64,000 bases of DNA, taken from contig NZ_LR733827.1 in NCBI RefSeq assembly GCF_902506535.1, forward strand, positions 1,208,805-1,272,804. Direction: 5' to 3'. How positions within the stretch are numbered: the stretch's first letter is position 1; each line of letters begins with the position of its first letter. Positions 1 through 7,504 of the stretch are shown here, in pieces. Position numbers and translations under genes: made by a program. Source of the DNA: Pseudomonas sp. 8Z. GTDB lineage: Bacteria > Pseudomonadota > Gammaproteobacteria > Pseudomonadales > Pseudomonadaceae. The notes below the pieces were generated by a model, which saw only the letters and a list, made by a program, of their open reading frames with translations, was not told the origin of the DNA and did not search any database.

Positions 1-324
1 AGCCTGCCCGCCCTGCTGCGCCTGCCAATTGCCGTAAGCCTTGTAAGCCAGTACGCCCAGCGCCGCCAGGCCACCATATACGGCCACCTTGCCACCGACC
101 TTGCGCACGCGTTTGTTGCCCAACAGCATGGCCAACGCCGCGCCACCACCTGCGCCCTTGAGCATCGAGCCAATATCGCTGCCACCGCCCTTCTTGCCTG
201 CGCCACCACCCAGCAGGCCGCCCAGCGCACCTCCCAGCCCGGAAGAGGCGCCAGCAGCACCTTTGTGCTGCAGCATGTCCTGACCGGATTTGAGCAACTG
301 ATCGAGCAAGCCACGGGTATTCAT
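1..324 (-). CDS. DUF533 (YebE-like) membrane protein, C-terminus cut by window edge
   Basis: The minus-strand frame opens at an ATG (322-324) preceded by a good GGAGG ribosome site and runs off the left edge, so only about 108 N-terminal residues are seen. The peptide starts MNTRGLLDQLLKSGQ, continues through a glycine- and alanine-rich stretch (GGALGGLLGGGAG) and reaches a hydrophobic segment (VYGGLAALGVLAYKAY). This is the usual N-terminal layout of DUF533/YebE-type proteins, which have a TerB-like C-terminal domain that here would lie outside the window. The molecular role of the family is not established. The plus-strand reading over this stretch is low-complexity proline and looks like a shadow. 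Confidence 0.75.
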   Translation of the reverse strand, partial: MNTRGLLDQLLKSGQDMLQHKGAAGASSGLGGALGGLLGGGAGKKGGGSDIGSMLKGAGGGAALAMLLGNKRVRKVGGKVAVYGGLAALGVLAYKAYGNWQAQQGGQA

Positions 325-424
325 GCAGAGCCTCCAACAAAATCGAAGCCCTGAATCTACTGTGAAGTCGCGCCTAAGGCGGTTCTAGATTGCGTCAGGA
401 TATTGCGCCGCGCCCTGCCCCGCC

Positions 425-2134
425 TTAGCGCGGGGCGATATGCGCCACCATCAATTGCACCGTTTCGTTACCGCGAAACTCGTTGAGATCGAGCTTGTAG
501 GCCAGCTCGGCCCAGCGCACCGTCGGGTTCGGCCAGACCTCACGATCGATGTTGAAGGCGATGCCGTCGAGCTGCACGCTGCCGCACTCGGTCTTGAGCA
601 CCAGTTTCAGGTGACGCTCGCCAACGATGCGCTGCTGGACGATCTGGAACACGCCATGGAACAGTGGCTCGGGGAAGTGCTGGCCCCAGGGGCCAGCATT
701 GCGCAGGGCACGGGCCAGCTCCAGATGGAACTCGGTGGCATCGAGCTGTCCATCGGAAAGCAGCCGCCCGGTCAGGTCGTCCTCGCTGAGCTGGCGACGC
801 ACTTCGGCATCGAAAGCCGCGGCGAAGGCGCCGAAGTTTTCCTGCGGCAGCGACAGGCCGGCAGCCATGGCATGCCCGCCAAATTTGCTGATCAGCCCCG
901 GATGGCGCGCTGCCACGGCATCCAGCGCGTCACGGATATGCAGCCCCGGCACCGAACGCGCCGAGCCCTTGAGCATGCCCTCACCGGCATCGGCGAAGGC
1001 GATGGCCGGGCGGTGGTAGCGCTCCTTGAGGCGCGAGGCGAGAATGCCGATCACCCCCTGGTGCCAGTCCGGCTCGAACAGGCACAGGCCGAACGGCATG
1101 TCGTCCAGGGACAGATCCTTGAGCTGGGCCAGCGCCTCACGCTGCATGCCCTGCTCGATGGCCTTGCGATCCTGGTTAAGCTGGTCGAGCTGCTGGGCCA
1201 TGTCGCGGGCCAGGGCCTCGTCATCGCAGAGCAGACACTCTATCCCTAAGCTCATGTCGTCCAGACGTCCGGCCGCGTTCAGCCGTGGGCCGAGGATGAA
1301 GCCCAGGTCGGTGGAAGTGATACGTCGATGGTCGCGCCCAGCCACTTCAAGGATCGCGCGCAGCCCAGGCCGCGCCCGACCGGCACGGATACGCGCCAGT
1401 CCCTGATGGACGAGGATGCGATTGTTGGCATCCAGTGGCACCACGTCGGCAACGCTACCCAGCGCCACCAGATCGAGCAGCTCACCCAGGTTCGGCTCCT
1501 GCCGTGTGCTAAACCAGCCGCTTTCGCGCAAGCGCGCACGCAGCGCCAGCAGCACATAGAACATCACGCCGACCCCTGCCATGGCCTTGCTGGGGAACGC
1601 GCAGCCCGGTTGGTTGGGATTGACGATGGCATCGGCAACCGGCAGCTCAGGCCCCGGCAGGTGGTGGTCAGTGACCAGCACTTTCAGCCCCGCTGCCTTG
1701 GCGGCTGCTACCCCATCGACGCTGGAGATGCCGTTATCCACAGTGAGCAGCAGGTCAGGCTGGCGCTGTAGCGCCACGGCGACGATCTCCGGGGTCAGGC
1801 CATAGCCATACTCGAAGCGATTCGGTACCAGGTAATCGACATGCGCGGCGCCCAGCAGGCGCAGACCGAGCACACCGACCGTACTGGCCGTGGCGCCATC
1901 GGCATCGAAGTCACCGACGATGAGGATGCGCTGACGCTGCGCCAGCGCCGCAACCAGCAGTTCGACTGCGGCATCGATGCCCTTGAGCTGCTGGTACGGG
2001 ATCAGCCGCGCCAGGGCCTTGTCCAGCTCCTCGGCGGACTGCACGCCACGGGCGGCGTAAAGGCGGGTGAGCAGCGGCGGCAGGTTACCCAGGTCGGGCA
2101 GTTGTTCAGGCAGGGGACGAGCTTCGATACGCAT
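425..2134 (-). CDS. recJ: Single-stranded-DNA-specific exonuclease RecJ
   Basis: Predicted 569-residue 5'-3' single-strand DNA exonuclease acting in RecF-pathway recombination, mismatch repair and base excision repair. The DHH phosphoesterase core is plain: DFDADGATA, then VDNGISS and the signature TDHH (in TDHHLPG), which bind the two metal ions. The DHHA1 domain follows, with SGRSVPGLHIRDAL and KFGGHAMAAGL, and then the C-terminal OB-fold region. The ATG at 2132-2134 gives MRIEARPLPEQLP, matching the usual RecJ N-terminus. An in-frame upstream ATG at 2162-2164 is rejected because its codons lie inside an inverted repeat. RecJ lies next to yaeQ, also on the minus strand. Identity is secure. 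Confidence 0.96.
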   Translation of the reverse strand: MRIEARPLPEQLPDLGNLPPLLTRLYAARGVQSAEELDKALARLIPYQQLKGIDAAVELLVAALAQRQRILIVGDFDADGATASTVGVLGLRLLGAAHVDYLVPNRFEYGYGLTPEIVAVALQRQPDLLLTVDNGISSVDGVAAAKAAGLKVLVTDHHLPGPELPVADAIVNPNQPGCAFPSKAMAGVGVMFYVLLALRARLRESGWFSTRQEPNLGELLDLVALGSVADVVPLDANNRILVHQGLARIRAGRARPGLRAILEVAGRDHRRITSTDLGFILGPRLNAAGRLDDMSLGIECLLCDDEALARDMAQQLDQLNQDRKAIEQGMQREALAQLKDLSLDDMPFGLCLFEPDWHQGVIGILASRLKERYHRPAIAFADAGEGMLKGSARSVPGLHIRDALDAVAARHPGLISKFGGHAMAAGLSLPQENFGAFAAAFDAEVRRQLSEDDLTGRLLSDGQLDATEFHLELARALRNAGPWGQHFPEPLFHGVFQIVQQRIVGERHLKLVLKTECGSVQLDGIAFNIDREVWPNPTVRWAELAYKLDLNEFRGNETVQLMVAHIAPR

Positions 2135-2149
2135 GTTGAGTCTTTTCAT

Positions 2150-2202
2150 GTAGGGCGGGTGCAACCCGCCACAGGTGATCCGGCGGGTTGCACCCGCCCT
2201 AC
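2150..2202. repeat. Perfect 21-bp inverted repeat (GTAGGGCGGGT type) between yaeQ and recJ
   Basis: Two perfectly complementary 21-bp arms (2150-2170 and 2182-2202) flank an 11-base loop. Each arm also contains its own small hairpin (GGCGGGT - TGC - ACCCGCC). The arms begin and end with GTAGGG / CCCTAC, like the elements at 12856-12949 and 60079-60162. It is read as a REP-like intergenic element that may also fold as a terminator or mRNA-stabilising structure between yaeQ and recJ. Confidence 0.85.
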
Positions 2203-2206
2203 GGCT

Positions 2207-2746
2207 TCAACGCTCGCCAGCAAGCCACTCAATGGGAATCTCATGCTGGCCGCGCTCGTCGGTCACGAACAACTCGCCATCGCTGATCATCACACTCCAG
2301 CTCAGTGAGCGCGGCATATCCAGCGACAGCTCGGCCAGCGCCTCCTGGCCTAGGGCGACGACGTTGATGTTCTTCAGGCTGCGCACCGGATCGAGGCACT
2401 TGGTCTGCCATACGCGCAGATTGCCATAGGCCACCAGGCTGAATTTTTCGGTACGCCGCGAGCACCAGGTGATGCGCTCGCTGTCCGGCTGGCCGACCTC
2501 GATCCAGTGCAGCACGCGATCGTCCAGGCTCTTTTCCCACAACGCGGGCTCGTCTACATCCGACAGGCCGCGACCGAAGGCCAGTTGCTCGTCGTAGAAC
2601 AGCGCATAGGCGATCAACCGCGCGGCCAGACGTTCCTCAGTTTCCGAGGGATGCCGAGCAACGGTGAAGCGCAGGCTCTGGTAAACGCTGCGATCCATGT
2701 CGGTGAGGTTCAGGTCGATCTTGTAGGTGGTCGATGGCAGGGCCAT
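2207..2746 (-). CDS. yaeQ: YaeQ family protein
   Basis: A 179-residue protein starting MALPSTTYKIDLNLTDMDR, which is characteristic of YaeQ. Conserved stretches include ERLAARLIAYALFYDEQLAFGRGLS, EPALWEKSLDDRVLHWIEVGQPD and the C-terminal DGELFVTDE. The length matches the family, about 180 residues. Structures of YaeQ proteins show a PD-(D/E)XK nuclease-like fold, but the cellular function is unknown; a link to transcription-elongation suppression in enterobacteria has been suggested. It is upstream of recJ in the transcribed direction, separated from it by the inverted repeat at 2150-2202. Confidence 0.93.
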   Translation of the reverse strand: MALPSTTYKIDLNLTDMDRSVYQSLRFTVARHPSETEERLAARLIAYALFYDEQLAFGRGLSDVDEPALWEKSLDDRVLHWIEVGQPDSERITWCSRRTEKFSLVAYGNLRVWQTKCLDPVRSLKNINVVALGQEALAELSLDMPRSLSWSVMISDGELFVTDERGQHEIPIEWLAGER

Positions 2747-2810
2747 GGCGGGCTTCTTGGCTGGTCGAAAGAGCGCCAGTCTACCGCGAAAGCATGGCCC
2801 CCGCCGACCT

Positions 2811-4250
2811 TCAGCAGGTCATCTGACAGATGCCCTGTTGTTCATCGGTGTACTCGATGGTGGCCTGCAGGCTACTCAGGTCGAGGTGCAGACGACAGTA
2901 ATGCTCACCATGACGCCAGGCCAGCAGCAACTGGTCATCCGTTGAATAATTCTGCTCAAAACGCCCTTCGAAGGCCGGGTGCCGACAGCGAAAACGCATC
3001 AGTGCCAGCAGCCGCTGCACCAAGGGTTGCTGCAGGGCCTGCTCGGCCTCCTCCAGGCTGTAGTAATGGCGATTGACGTCGCGCGCTTCGCCGGTTTGCT
3101 CCAGTAGATCGAAGTCGTTGCAACCGGCCAGCAGGCCGACGTAGTACACCTGCGGGATACCGGGGGTGAAGAACTGTATGGCCCGCGCGGCGATGTAGGC
3201 CTCATCGTTGCGCATCAGTGCTTCGTAGAAGGTGCAGGTCAGTTGATAGATGGCGCCAACGCTGTGCACATTCACCGCCGAGCGACGCAGGATAGGATCG
3301 GCGCTACGGGTCGAGATTTCATCGACCAGATATTTGATCTGCGCCTCCGGCAACATGCCCTCGACATCCGGGATACAGATGCCGTCGTGGGTATCGAGCA
3401 CGGTGATCTGATTGCGCGGGCACATGCGCAACCAATGTTTGAGGTAGCAGCTGCTGCCCGTCAGCAAGGCATGCAGCACCAGCGGCGGCAAGGCGAAGGC
3501 ATAGGGGCGCATTTGCCTGCGCGAAATGGCGTACTGGTAGCTGATGTGGTCGTGTACTTCCGGGAGCATCTCGGCCTCGTACTTGGCCCCGGTTTCGCGA
3601 AACCATTCGAGGATGCGATAGACATTCGGCTCCACCAGAAAGCAACTGCTGCCGATGCGTTTGGTGGTGTAGCCGAAGGCATCCAGACGGAACAGCTTGA
3701 CCCCGCGCGCGGCGAGAAAGGCCATGTACTGCTCCATCAACTGATAGGTTTGCGGCGAATCGTAATTGAGGTCGATCTGTCGCTCGGTGAAGGTGCACCA
3801 GAGTCGGCAGGTCTCGCCATTGGCCAGACGCACCTCGCGAAACGGCTCCTTCTCCTTACGGATATGGATTTTGGCCAGGTCGTCATGACTGATCTCGCCG
3901 AGGCGGTCGACCTGCACGAATAGATCGGCGTAGGGCGAAGCCTGACCGTGGGCAACGAAATCGAGAAACTCCGGCGACTCGTCGGCGATATGGCTGATCA
4001 CCAGATCGACGCACAGATCGAAGCGCGCAGAGATACGCTCGACATCCGCCCAATCGCCGTAGCGCGGGTCCACCTCCATATGGGTCAGCGGCGAGAAACC
4101 ACCATCGGCATTGGATGGATACAGCGGCAGGATATGCACGCCGCCCAGAGCATCGCCCAAATGCCTGTCCAGCACTTGATACAGCTCGCCCAGATTACGC
4201 CCCAGGCGGTCGGGATAGGTGATCAGTTGAACGGCATTGCGCAGTGTCAT
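2811..4250 (-). CDS. GH13 subfamily 18 sugar phosphorylase (sucrose-phosphorylase-like)
   Basis: A 479-residue cytosolic alpha-retaining glycoside phosphorylase with no signal peptide. The GH13_18 catalytic triad can be placed by motif: nucleophile Asp190 in LFRLDAFGYT, acid/base Glu231 in EMLPEVHDH and transition-state stabiliser Asp289 in VLDTHDGI. These positions nearly coincide with those of the Bifidobacterium sucrose phosphorylase. The N-terminus (NAVQLITYPDRLG) and HILPLYPSNADGGFSP are also typical. Members of this subfamily convert sucrose, sucrose 6'-phosphate, glucosylglycerol or glucosylglycerate plus phosphate to glucose 1-phosphate. The acceptor cannot be fixed from motifs alone; glucosylglycerol is attractive because P. 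mendocina relatives accumulate it as an osmolyte. No sugar transporter or regulator is adjacent. Confidence 0.85.
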   Translation of the reverse strand: MTLRNAVQLITYPDRLGRNLGELYQVLDRHLGDALGGVHILPLYPSNADGGFSPLTHMEVDPRYGDWADVERISARFDLCVDLVISHIADESPEFLDFVAHGQASPYADLFVQVDRLGEISHDDLAKIHIRKEKEPFREVRLANGETCRLWCTFTERQIDLNYDSPQTYQLMEQYMAFLAARGVKLFRLDAFGYTTKRIGSSCFLVEPNVYRILEWFRETGAKYEAEMLPEVHDHISYQYAISRRQMRPYAFALPPLVLHALLTGSSCYLKHWLRMCPRNQITVLDTHDGICIPDVEGMLPEAQIKYLVDEISTRSADPILRRSAVNVHSVGAIYQLTCTFYEALMRNDEAYIAARAIQFFTPGIPQVYYVGLLAGCNDFDLLEQTGEARDVNRHYYSLEEAEQALQQPLVQRLLALMRFRCRHPAFEGRFEQNYSTDDQLLLAWRHGEHYCRLHLDLSSLQATIEYTDEQQGICQMTC

Positions 4251-4491
4251 GAGTCCCCCTGCATATTCGATGATTAAGCAAAAGACCTAGGCCAGCCTCG
4301 TTTCGTTCGTCAAACAGCGCCATGCAATCGGCTGGCACACTGTACATGGCCAAACAGAGCCCCATAGTTCTGAACGGGTTGGCAAATGCTCCCTCGCACG
4401 ATTGTCCGTGGATTGAGCTGTGCGTATAACCGCCCAGGCCGACTGATGCACCGTCGGCTCATAAGGATTGCTGTTTGAAAAGGAAATCACC
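4251..4491. other. Divergent intergenic region, GH13 gene / TPR gene
   Basis: The 241 bases between the starts of two divergent genes should hold both promoters. AAGGA ahead of the ATG at 4492 is the ribosome site for the TPR gene. No convincing operator, repeat or small gene was seen. Confidence 0.5.
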
Positions 4492-6201
4492 ATGGAACTG
4501 TTCTTTGGAATCGTCGTTGTCATCATGACGCTGGCCATTCACTTTCTGTCCCGCATACCTGAAGAGCCCAGCCTCGAACTGACGGACGGCAAGGCCCGCC
4601 TCACGGCCACCGAAGCCTCTGAGCTCAACCGAATATTTGTCCTGCAAGGCAGCGCGCCCGATCTCGCCATGCAACTGGCCGCGCCGTTGTGGGGCGACGC
4701 CTGGCAACTCGCCCACGCCTCTCTCTGTGCACGACTCATGCGGCAAAATCGCGAAAAAGAGGCCCTGGAACTGCTCTGGAAACTTGACTCCACCCACCGC
4801 GAGCAAGCCCTGCAGACGACGATCCAGGAACTGGTGAACAAAGGCGACAACGACAAGGCTCTGCAGGTGCAAAAGCGCTTCGACATCGACTGTTCCAGTT
4901 CACCGCTGACGCACGCCACGCTGCTACTGGCCGAAGGCAAAGTGGCAGATGCCCGTGCAGCGCTGGATACACTGGATGTGAACCTGCAACTGGACGAGGC
5001 ACAACTGCTGCAACTTGCCCGCTTACGACAGGCGTGTGAGCAACCAGAGCAGGCCGACGCCGCCTTGACCATGGCCGAGACACAGCTAGACCACAACGAC
5101 GAACCCAGCTTCTACTGGCGCCCACTGCTGCAAACACTGGCCGAGCTGCAGCGCCACCCACGCCTGTTGCAACTTGCCCAACGCAGTGACCTGCCCAGAC
5201 ACGAGATCGTGGAGATTCTGGCTGCCCACGGGCAATACGACGATACTCTGGAGCTGCTGGCTGCCACGGAAAAGACCTACCTGATCGACGCTGCGCAACT
5301 CTTCGAGCATTTCATCGCAGCCCAGCGACCCGAGCTGATGCAGCGTCTGCTTGCAACAGCCAAGGACAACCTGGCGGCACAACTGCTGCAGTGCCATATC
5401 AGTTGGCACGTGCAGCGTGGCGATATCCCCCAGGCCCAACAACTGCTGGATCGAGAAATGCAGCATCTGCATGCCGCGCTCCAGCACTGGCTGCTGCTGA
5501 GCCTTGCCGAAGAACACGCGCCAAGCGACTCATCATGGGTAACCAGCCTGCAACGCCAAGCCGAACGCGTACTCGTCGGTGAACAAGGCAAGGCCTCATG
5601 GCCCGGTATGCGTCTGCATCATTTGCAGTACCTGCTACGTGAACAGGCAAGGCGCACCCCCGATCAACGCGATAGCTGGTCGGTGCGTAACTTTCTCGAA
5701 GAAGCAGAGCGGCTGCACGCCCAACTCGACCCCGAGAACAGCCTGAGCGAACGTATCGTGCATAGCCAGTTGCTAGGCCAATTAGGCGAGCGCCAAGCCG
5801 CCAACAATCTGCTGCGACAACTACGCGAGCAACTAACTGCAGGCGAAGACATCGACGCAGAAGAGGCGCCGTACTACTACAACGAACTCGTGCAAGCCCT
5901 GATCGACATGGGCGAGCTCGAACAGGCCAGAGAGATGCTGGCGCTGAATCTTGCCGAAGACCATATGAGCCAGGTACTGATGGCGGCCTATATCGATACT
6001 GGCCGACTGGAAGACGCGCTCGCCTGTATCGACCTGCACCCCCTGATTGGCAACAGCACCTCCAACCTACAACGCCTGCACCAATCCATCGCGACACTGA
6101 AGGAGATGGAGCCGCAACGCTCTCAACATCTGCACGAGCGCCTGCTGGAGCGCCTGAAAGACAACAGCGTCTGGGGCAACTGGGGGCAAATTCACACCTA
6201 G
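4492..6201 (+). CDS. Membrane-anchored TPR-like repeat protein, function unknown
   Basis: A 569-residue protein starting at the ATG preceded by AAGGA; an in-frame start eight codons earlier has no such site. Residues 3-18 (LFFGIVVVIMTLAIHF) form a single N-terminal membrane anchor. The rest is almost entirely helical with degenerate TPR-type pairs such as KEALELLWKLD, GKVADARAALDTLD, GQYDDTLELLA, GELEQAREMLALN and GRLEDALACIDLHP. It has no catalytic motif and I recognise no named family. It probably scaffolds protein assembly at the inner membrane; which side of the membrane it faces is uncertain. It converges on the PLD-like gene at the end of the PspA/flotillin operon. Confidence 0.8.
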   Translation: MELFFGIVVVIMTLAIHFLSRIPEEPSLELTDGKARLTATEASELNRIFVLQGSAPDLAMQLAAPLWGDAWQLAHASLCARLMRQNREKEALELLWKLDSTHREQALQTTIQELVNKGDNDKALQVQKRFDIDCSSSPLTHATLLLAEGKVADARAALDTLDVNLQLDEAQLLQLARLRQACEQPEQADAALTMAETQLDHNDEPSFYWRPLLQTLAELQRHPRLLQLAQRSDLPRHEIVEILAAHGQYDDTLELLAATEKTYLIDAAQLFEHFIAAQRPELMQRLLATAKDNLAAQLLQCHISWHVQRGDIPQAQQLLDREMQHLHAALQHWLLLSLAEEHAPSDSSWVTSLQRQAERVLVGEQGKASWPGMRLHHLQYLLREQARRTPDQRDSWSVRNFLEEAERLHAQLDPENSLSERIVHSQLLGQLGERQAANNLLRQLREQLTAGEDIDAEEAPYYYNELVQALIDMGELEQAREMLALNLAEDHMSQVLMAAYIDTGRLEDALACIDLHPLIGNSTSNLQRLHQSIATLKEMEPQRSQHLHERLLERLKDNSVWGNWGQIHT

Positions 6202-6209
6202 CTGGAAAC

Positions 6210-6230
6210 GCCAGCGCACAGAGCGCTGGC
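6210..6230 (+). terminator. Hairpin after the TPR gene
   Basis: GCCAGCGC, a five-base loop and GCGCTGGC lie directly after the stop codon of the TPR gene and before the convergent PLD gene. There is no strong T-run, so this is a moderate candidate terminator for either strand. Confidence 0.45.
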
Positions 6231-6247
6231 TGGTTCAGGGCACCCCT

Positions 6248-6937
6248 TCAATTGGCGGCGTAGCGCGCCCAGAGTTCCTCGAACTCACGGCTGTAGGCCG
6301 CCACCAGTTGCGGGTGGTCGATTACCAGCAGGTTTTCCTCGTTGCTGGTGCTGGCACTGCGCGTCCAGTTGAAGCTGCCATTGAGCAGCAGGCGACCGTC
6401 GAACAGGGCGAATTTGTGGTGCATGTGATAAGGCCCGGCGTCGATGCGCAGCGGCACGCCCTTGTCGCGCAGCCACTGAATGTCGCTGCCGACATCGAAC
6501 TGTTTTTCGTTGTCGCTGATAACCCGCACGGCGATACCGCGCTCATGGCAGGCCAGCACCTCTTCACTGAGCTGATCGTCGGAGATGGTGTAGACGCAGA
6601 TTTCCACGCTCTTGCGCGCCTGGCGGCACAGCTCGCGAATCTTGCGCCGGCAACTCTCGCCGGGGCTGAAGTGGGCCGTGGCATATTCCACACGCGGTGC
6701 ACTGCCGACGCTGTCGAGGGTCTTGATCACCTGCTCCAGCCATTTCAGCACCGGCTCGACGTTCTCCGGCTCACGCATCAGCTCACGGGCCAGGGCGAAG
6801 GCGCGATTGCGCATAAAGCGCACCTGATCGCTGCTCAGCTCGCTACCCAGTTGGCGCAGCTCGTCGCGTTCCTCGTTACTCAGGCGCAGATCGGCCAGAC
6901 TGTCACGCAGTTGCTGATCGAGGCGGTTGAAGTCCAT
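6248..6937 (-). CDS. Phospholipase D-like (single HKD) protein, last gene of the PspA/flotillin operon
   Basis: A 229-residue protein with one complete HKD motif: His173, Lys175 and Asp180 in HMHHKFALFDG, followed by NGSFNWTRSAS and NEENLLVID as in bacterial PLD/Nuc-type enzymes. Residues 1-85 are helical and charged and do not resemble a signal peptide, so the protein is probably cytoplasmic. With a single HKD it would need to dimerise to form an active site. Such proteins are nucleases or phospholipases (Nuc, mitochondrial PLD6 type), and the substrate cannot be told here. It starts 12 bases after the rhomboid gene stop, so the two are almost certainly co-transcribed. In this context a lipid substrate or membrane-linked nuclease role is plausible but unproven. 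Confidence 0.85.
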   Translation of the reverse strand: MDFNRLDQQLRDSLADLRLSNEERDELRQLGSELSSDQVRFMRNRAFALARELMREPENVEPVLKWLEQVIKTLDSVGSAPRVEYATAHFSPGESCRRKIRELCRQARKSVEICVYTISDDQLSEEVLACHERGIAVRVISDNEKQFDVGSDIQWLRDKGVPLRIDAGPYHMHHKFALFDGRLLLNGSFNWTRSASTSNEENLLVIDHPQLVAAYSREFEELWARYAAN

Positions 6938-6949
6938 GGAAAATCCTTT

Positions 6950-7504
6950 TTATCGATGATTGCGGCGAGGGCGAGACAAGGCGGCATAGAGAACGCCACA
7001 AAAAGCCCCCGCCAGGTGGTATTCGAAGGAGACGCCGGCACGCGGCAGCAGGCCGAAGAACCAGCCGCCATAGAGAAAGAACACCAGCACCGCCAGCAAC
7101 AGGTCGAGCAGGCTGCGTTCGAACCAGGCCCGCGCCAAGAGCAGCCCCCAGAAACCGAACAGCCAGCCACTGGCGCCGACGTGCAGGCCGGTACGACCGA
7201 ATAGCCAGACCAGCGCACCGCTGCCGAGGATGATGAAGGCGCTGGCGTAGAAGAAATCGCGCCGCGAGCGCAGCAGCACCAAGCTGCCAAGCACCAGCAA
7301 GCCGCTGAGGTTGCTCAGCAGGTGCGCCCAACTGCCATGCAGCCAGGGCGCGAGAAGAATGCCGGGCAGCGCCTCGATATGCCGAGGCAGCAAGCCCCAG
7401 GCGTTCAAGGCGCCGCCCAGGGCGCTGTTGGCCAGTTGTATCAGCAGCATCGCGCCGCTGATAAACAGCAGCGGACGCAGCTCAACCAGCCAGCCTCGCC
7501 TCAC
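6950..7504 (-). CDS. Rhomboid-family intramembrane serine protease
   Basis: A 184-residue polytopic protein with about six membrane helices. The catalytic serine is Ser112 in the GASG motif (HVGASGWLFGFWG). The catalytic histidine is His163 in EYHLAGAFCG, and the oxyanion-hole residues are His61 and Asn65 in HLLSN. All key residues are present, so activity is expected. The start codon overlaps the stop of the upstream AAA ATPase gene by four bases (ATGA), indicating translational coupling. Rhomboids cleave transmembrane segments of other proteins. Natural substrates could be operon partners with membrane segments (flotillin or the YqiJ-like protein), but that is inference. Confidence 0.9.
   Translation of the reverse strand: MRRGWLVELRPLLFISGAMLLIQLANSALGGALNAWGLLPRHIEALPGILLAPWLHGSWAHLLSNLSGLLVLGSLVLLRSRRDFFYASAFIILGSGALVWLFGRTGLHVGASGWLFGFWGLLLARAWFERSLLDLLLAVLVFFLYGGWFFGLLPRAGVSFEYHLAGAFCGVLYAALSRPRRNHR

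Noticed and set aside
6248..6937. PLD-like gene as part of a restriction or queuosine-type DNA-modification system
   Set aside because: No modification, helicase or restriction genes are adjacent; its operon partners are membrane-stress proteins.
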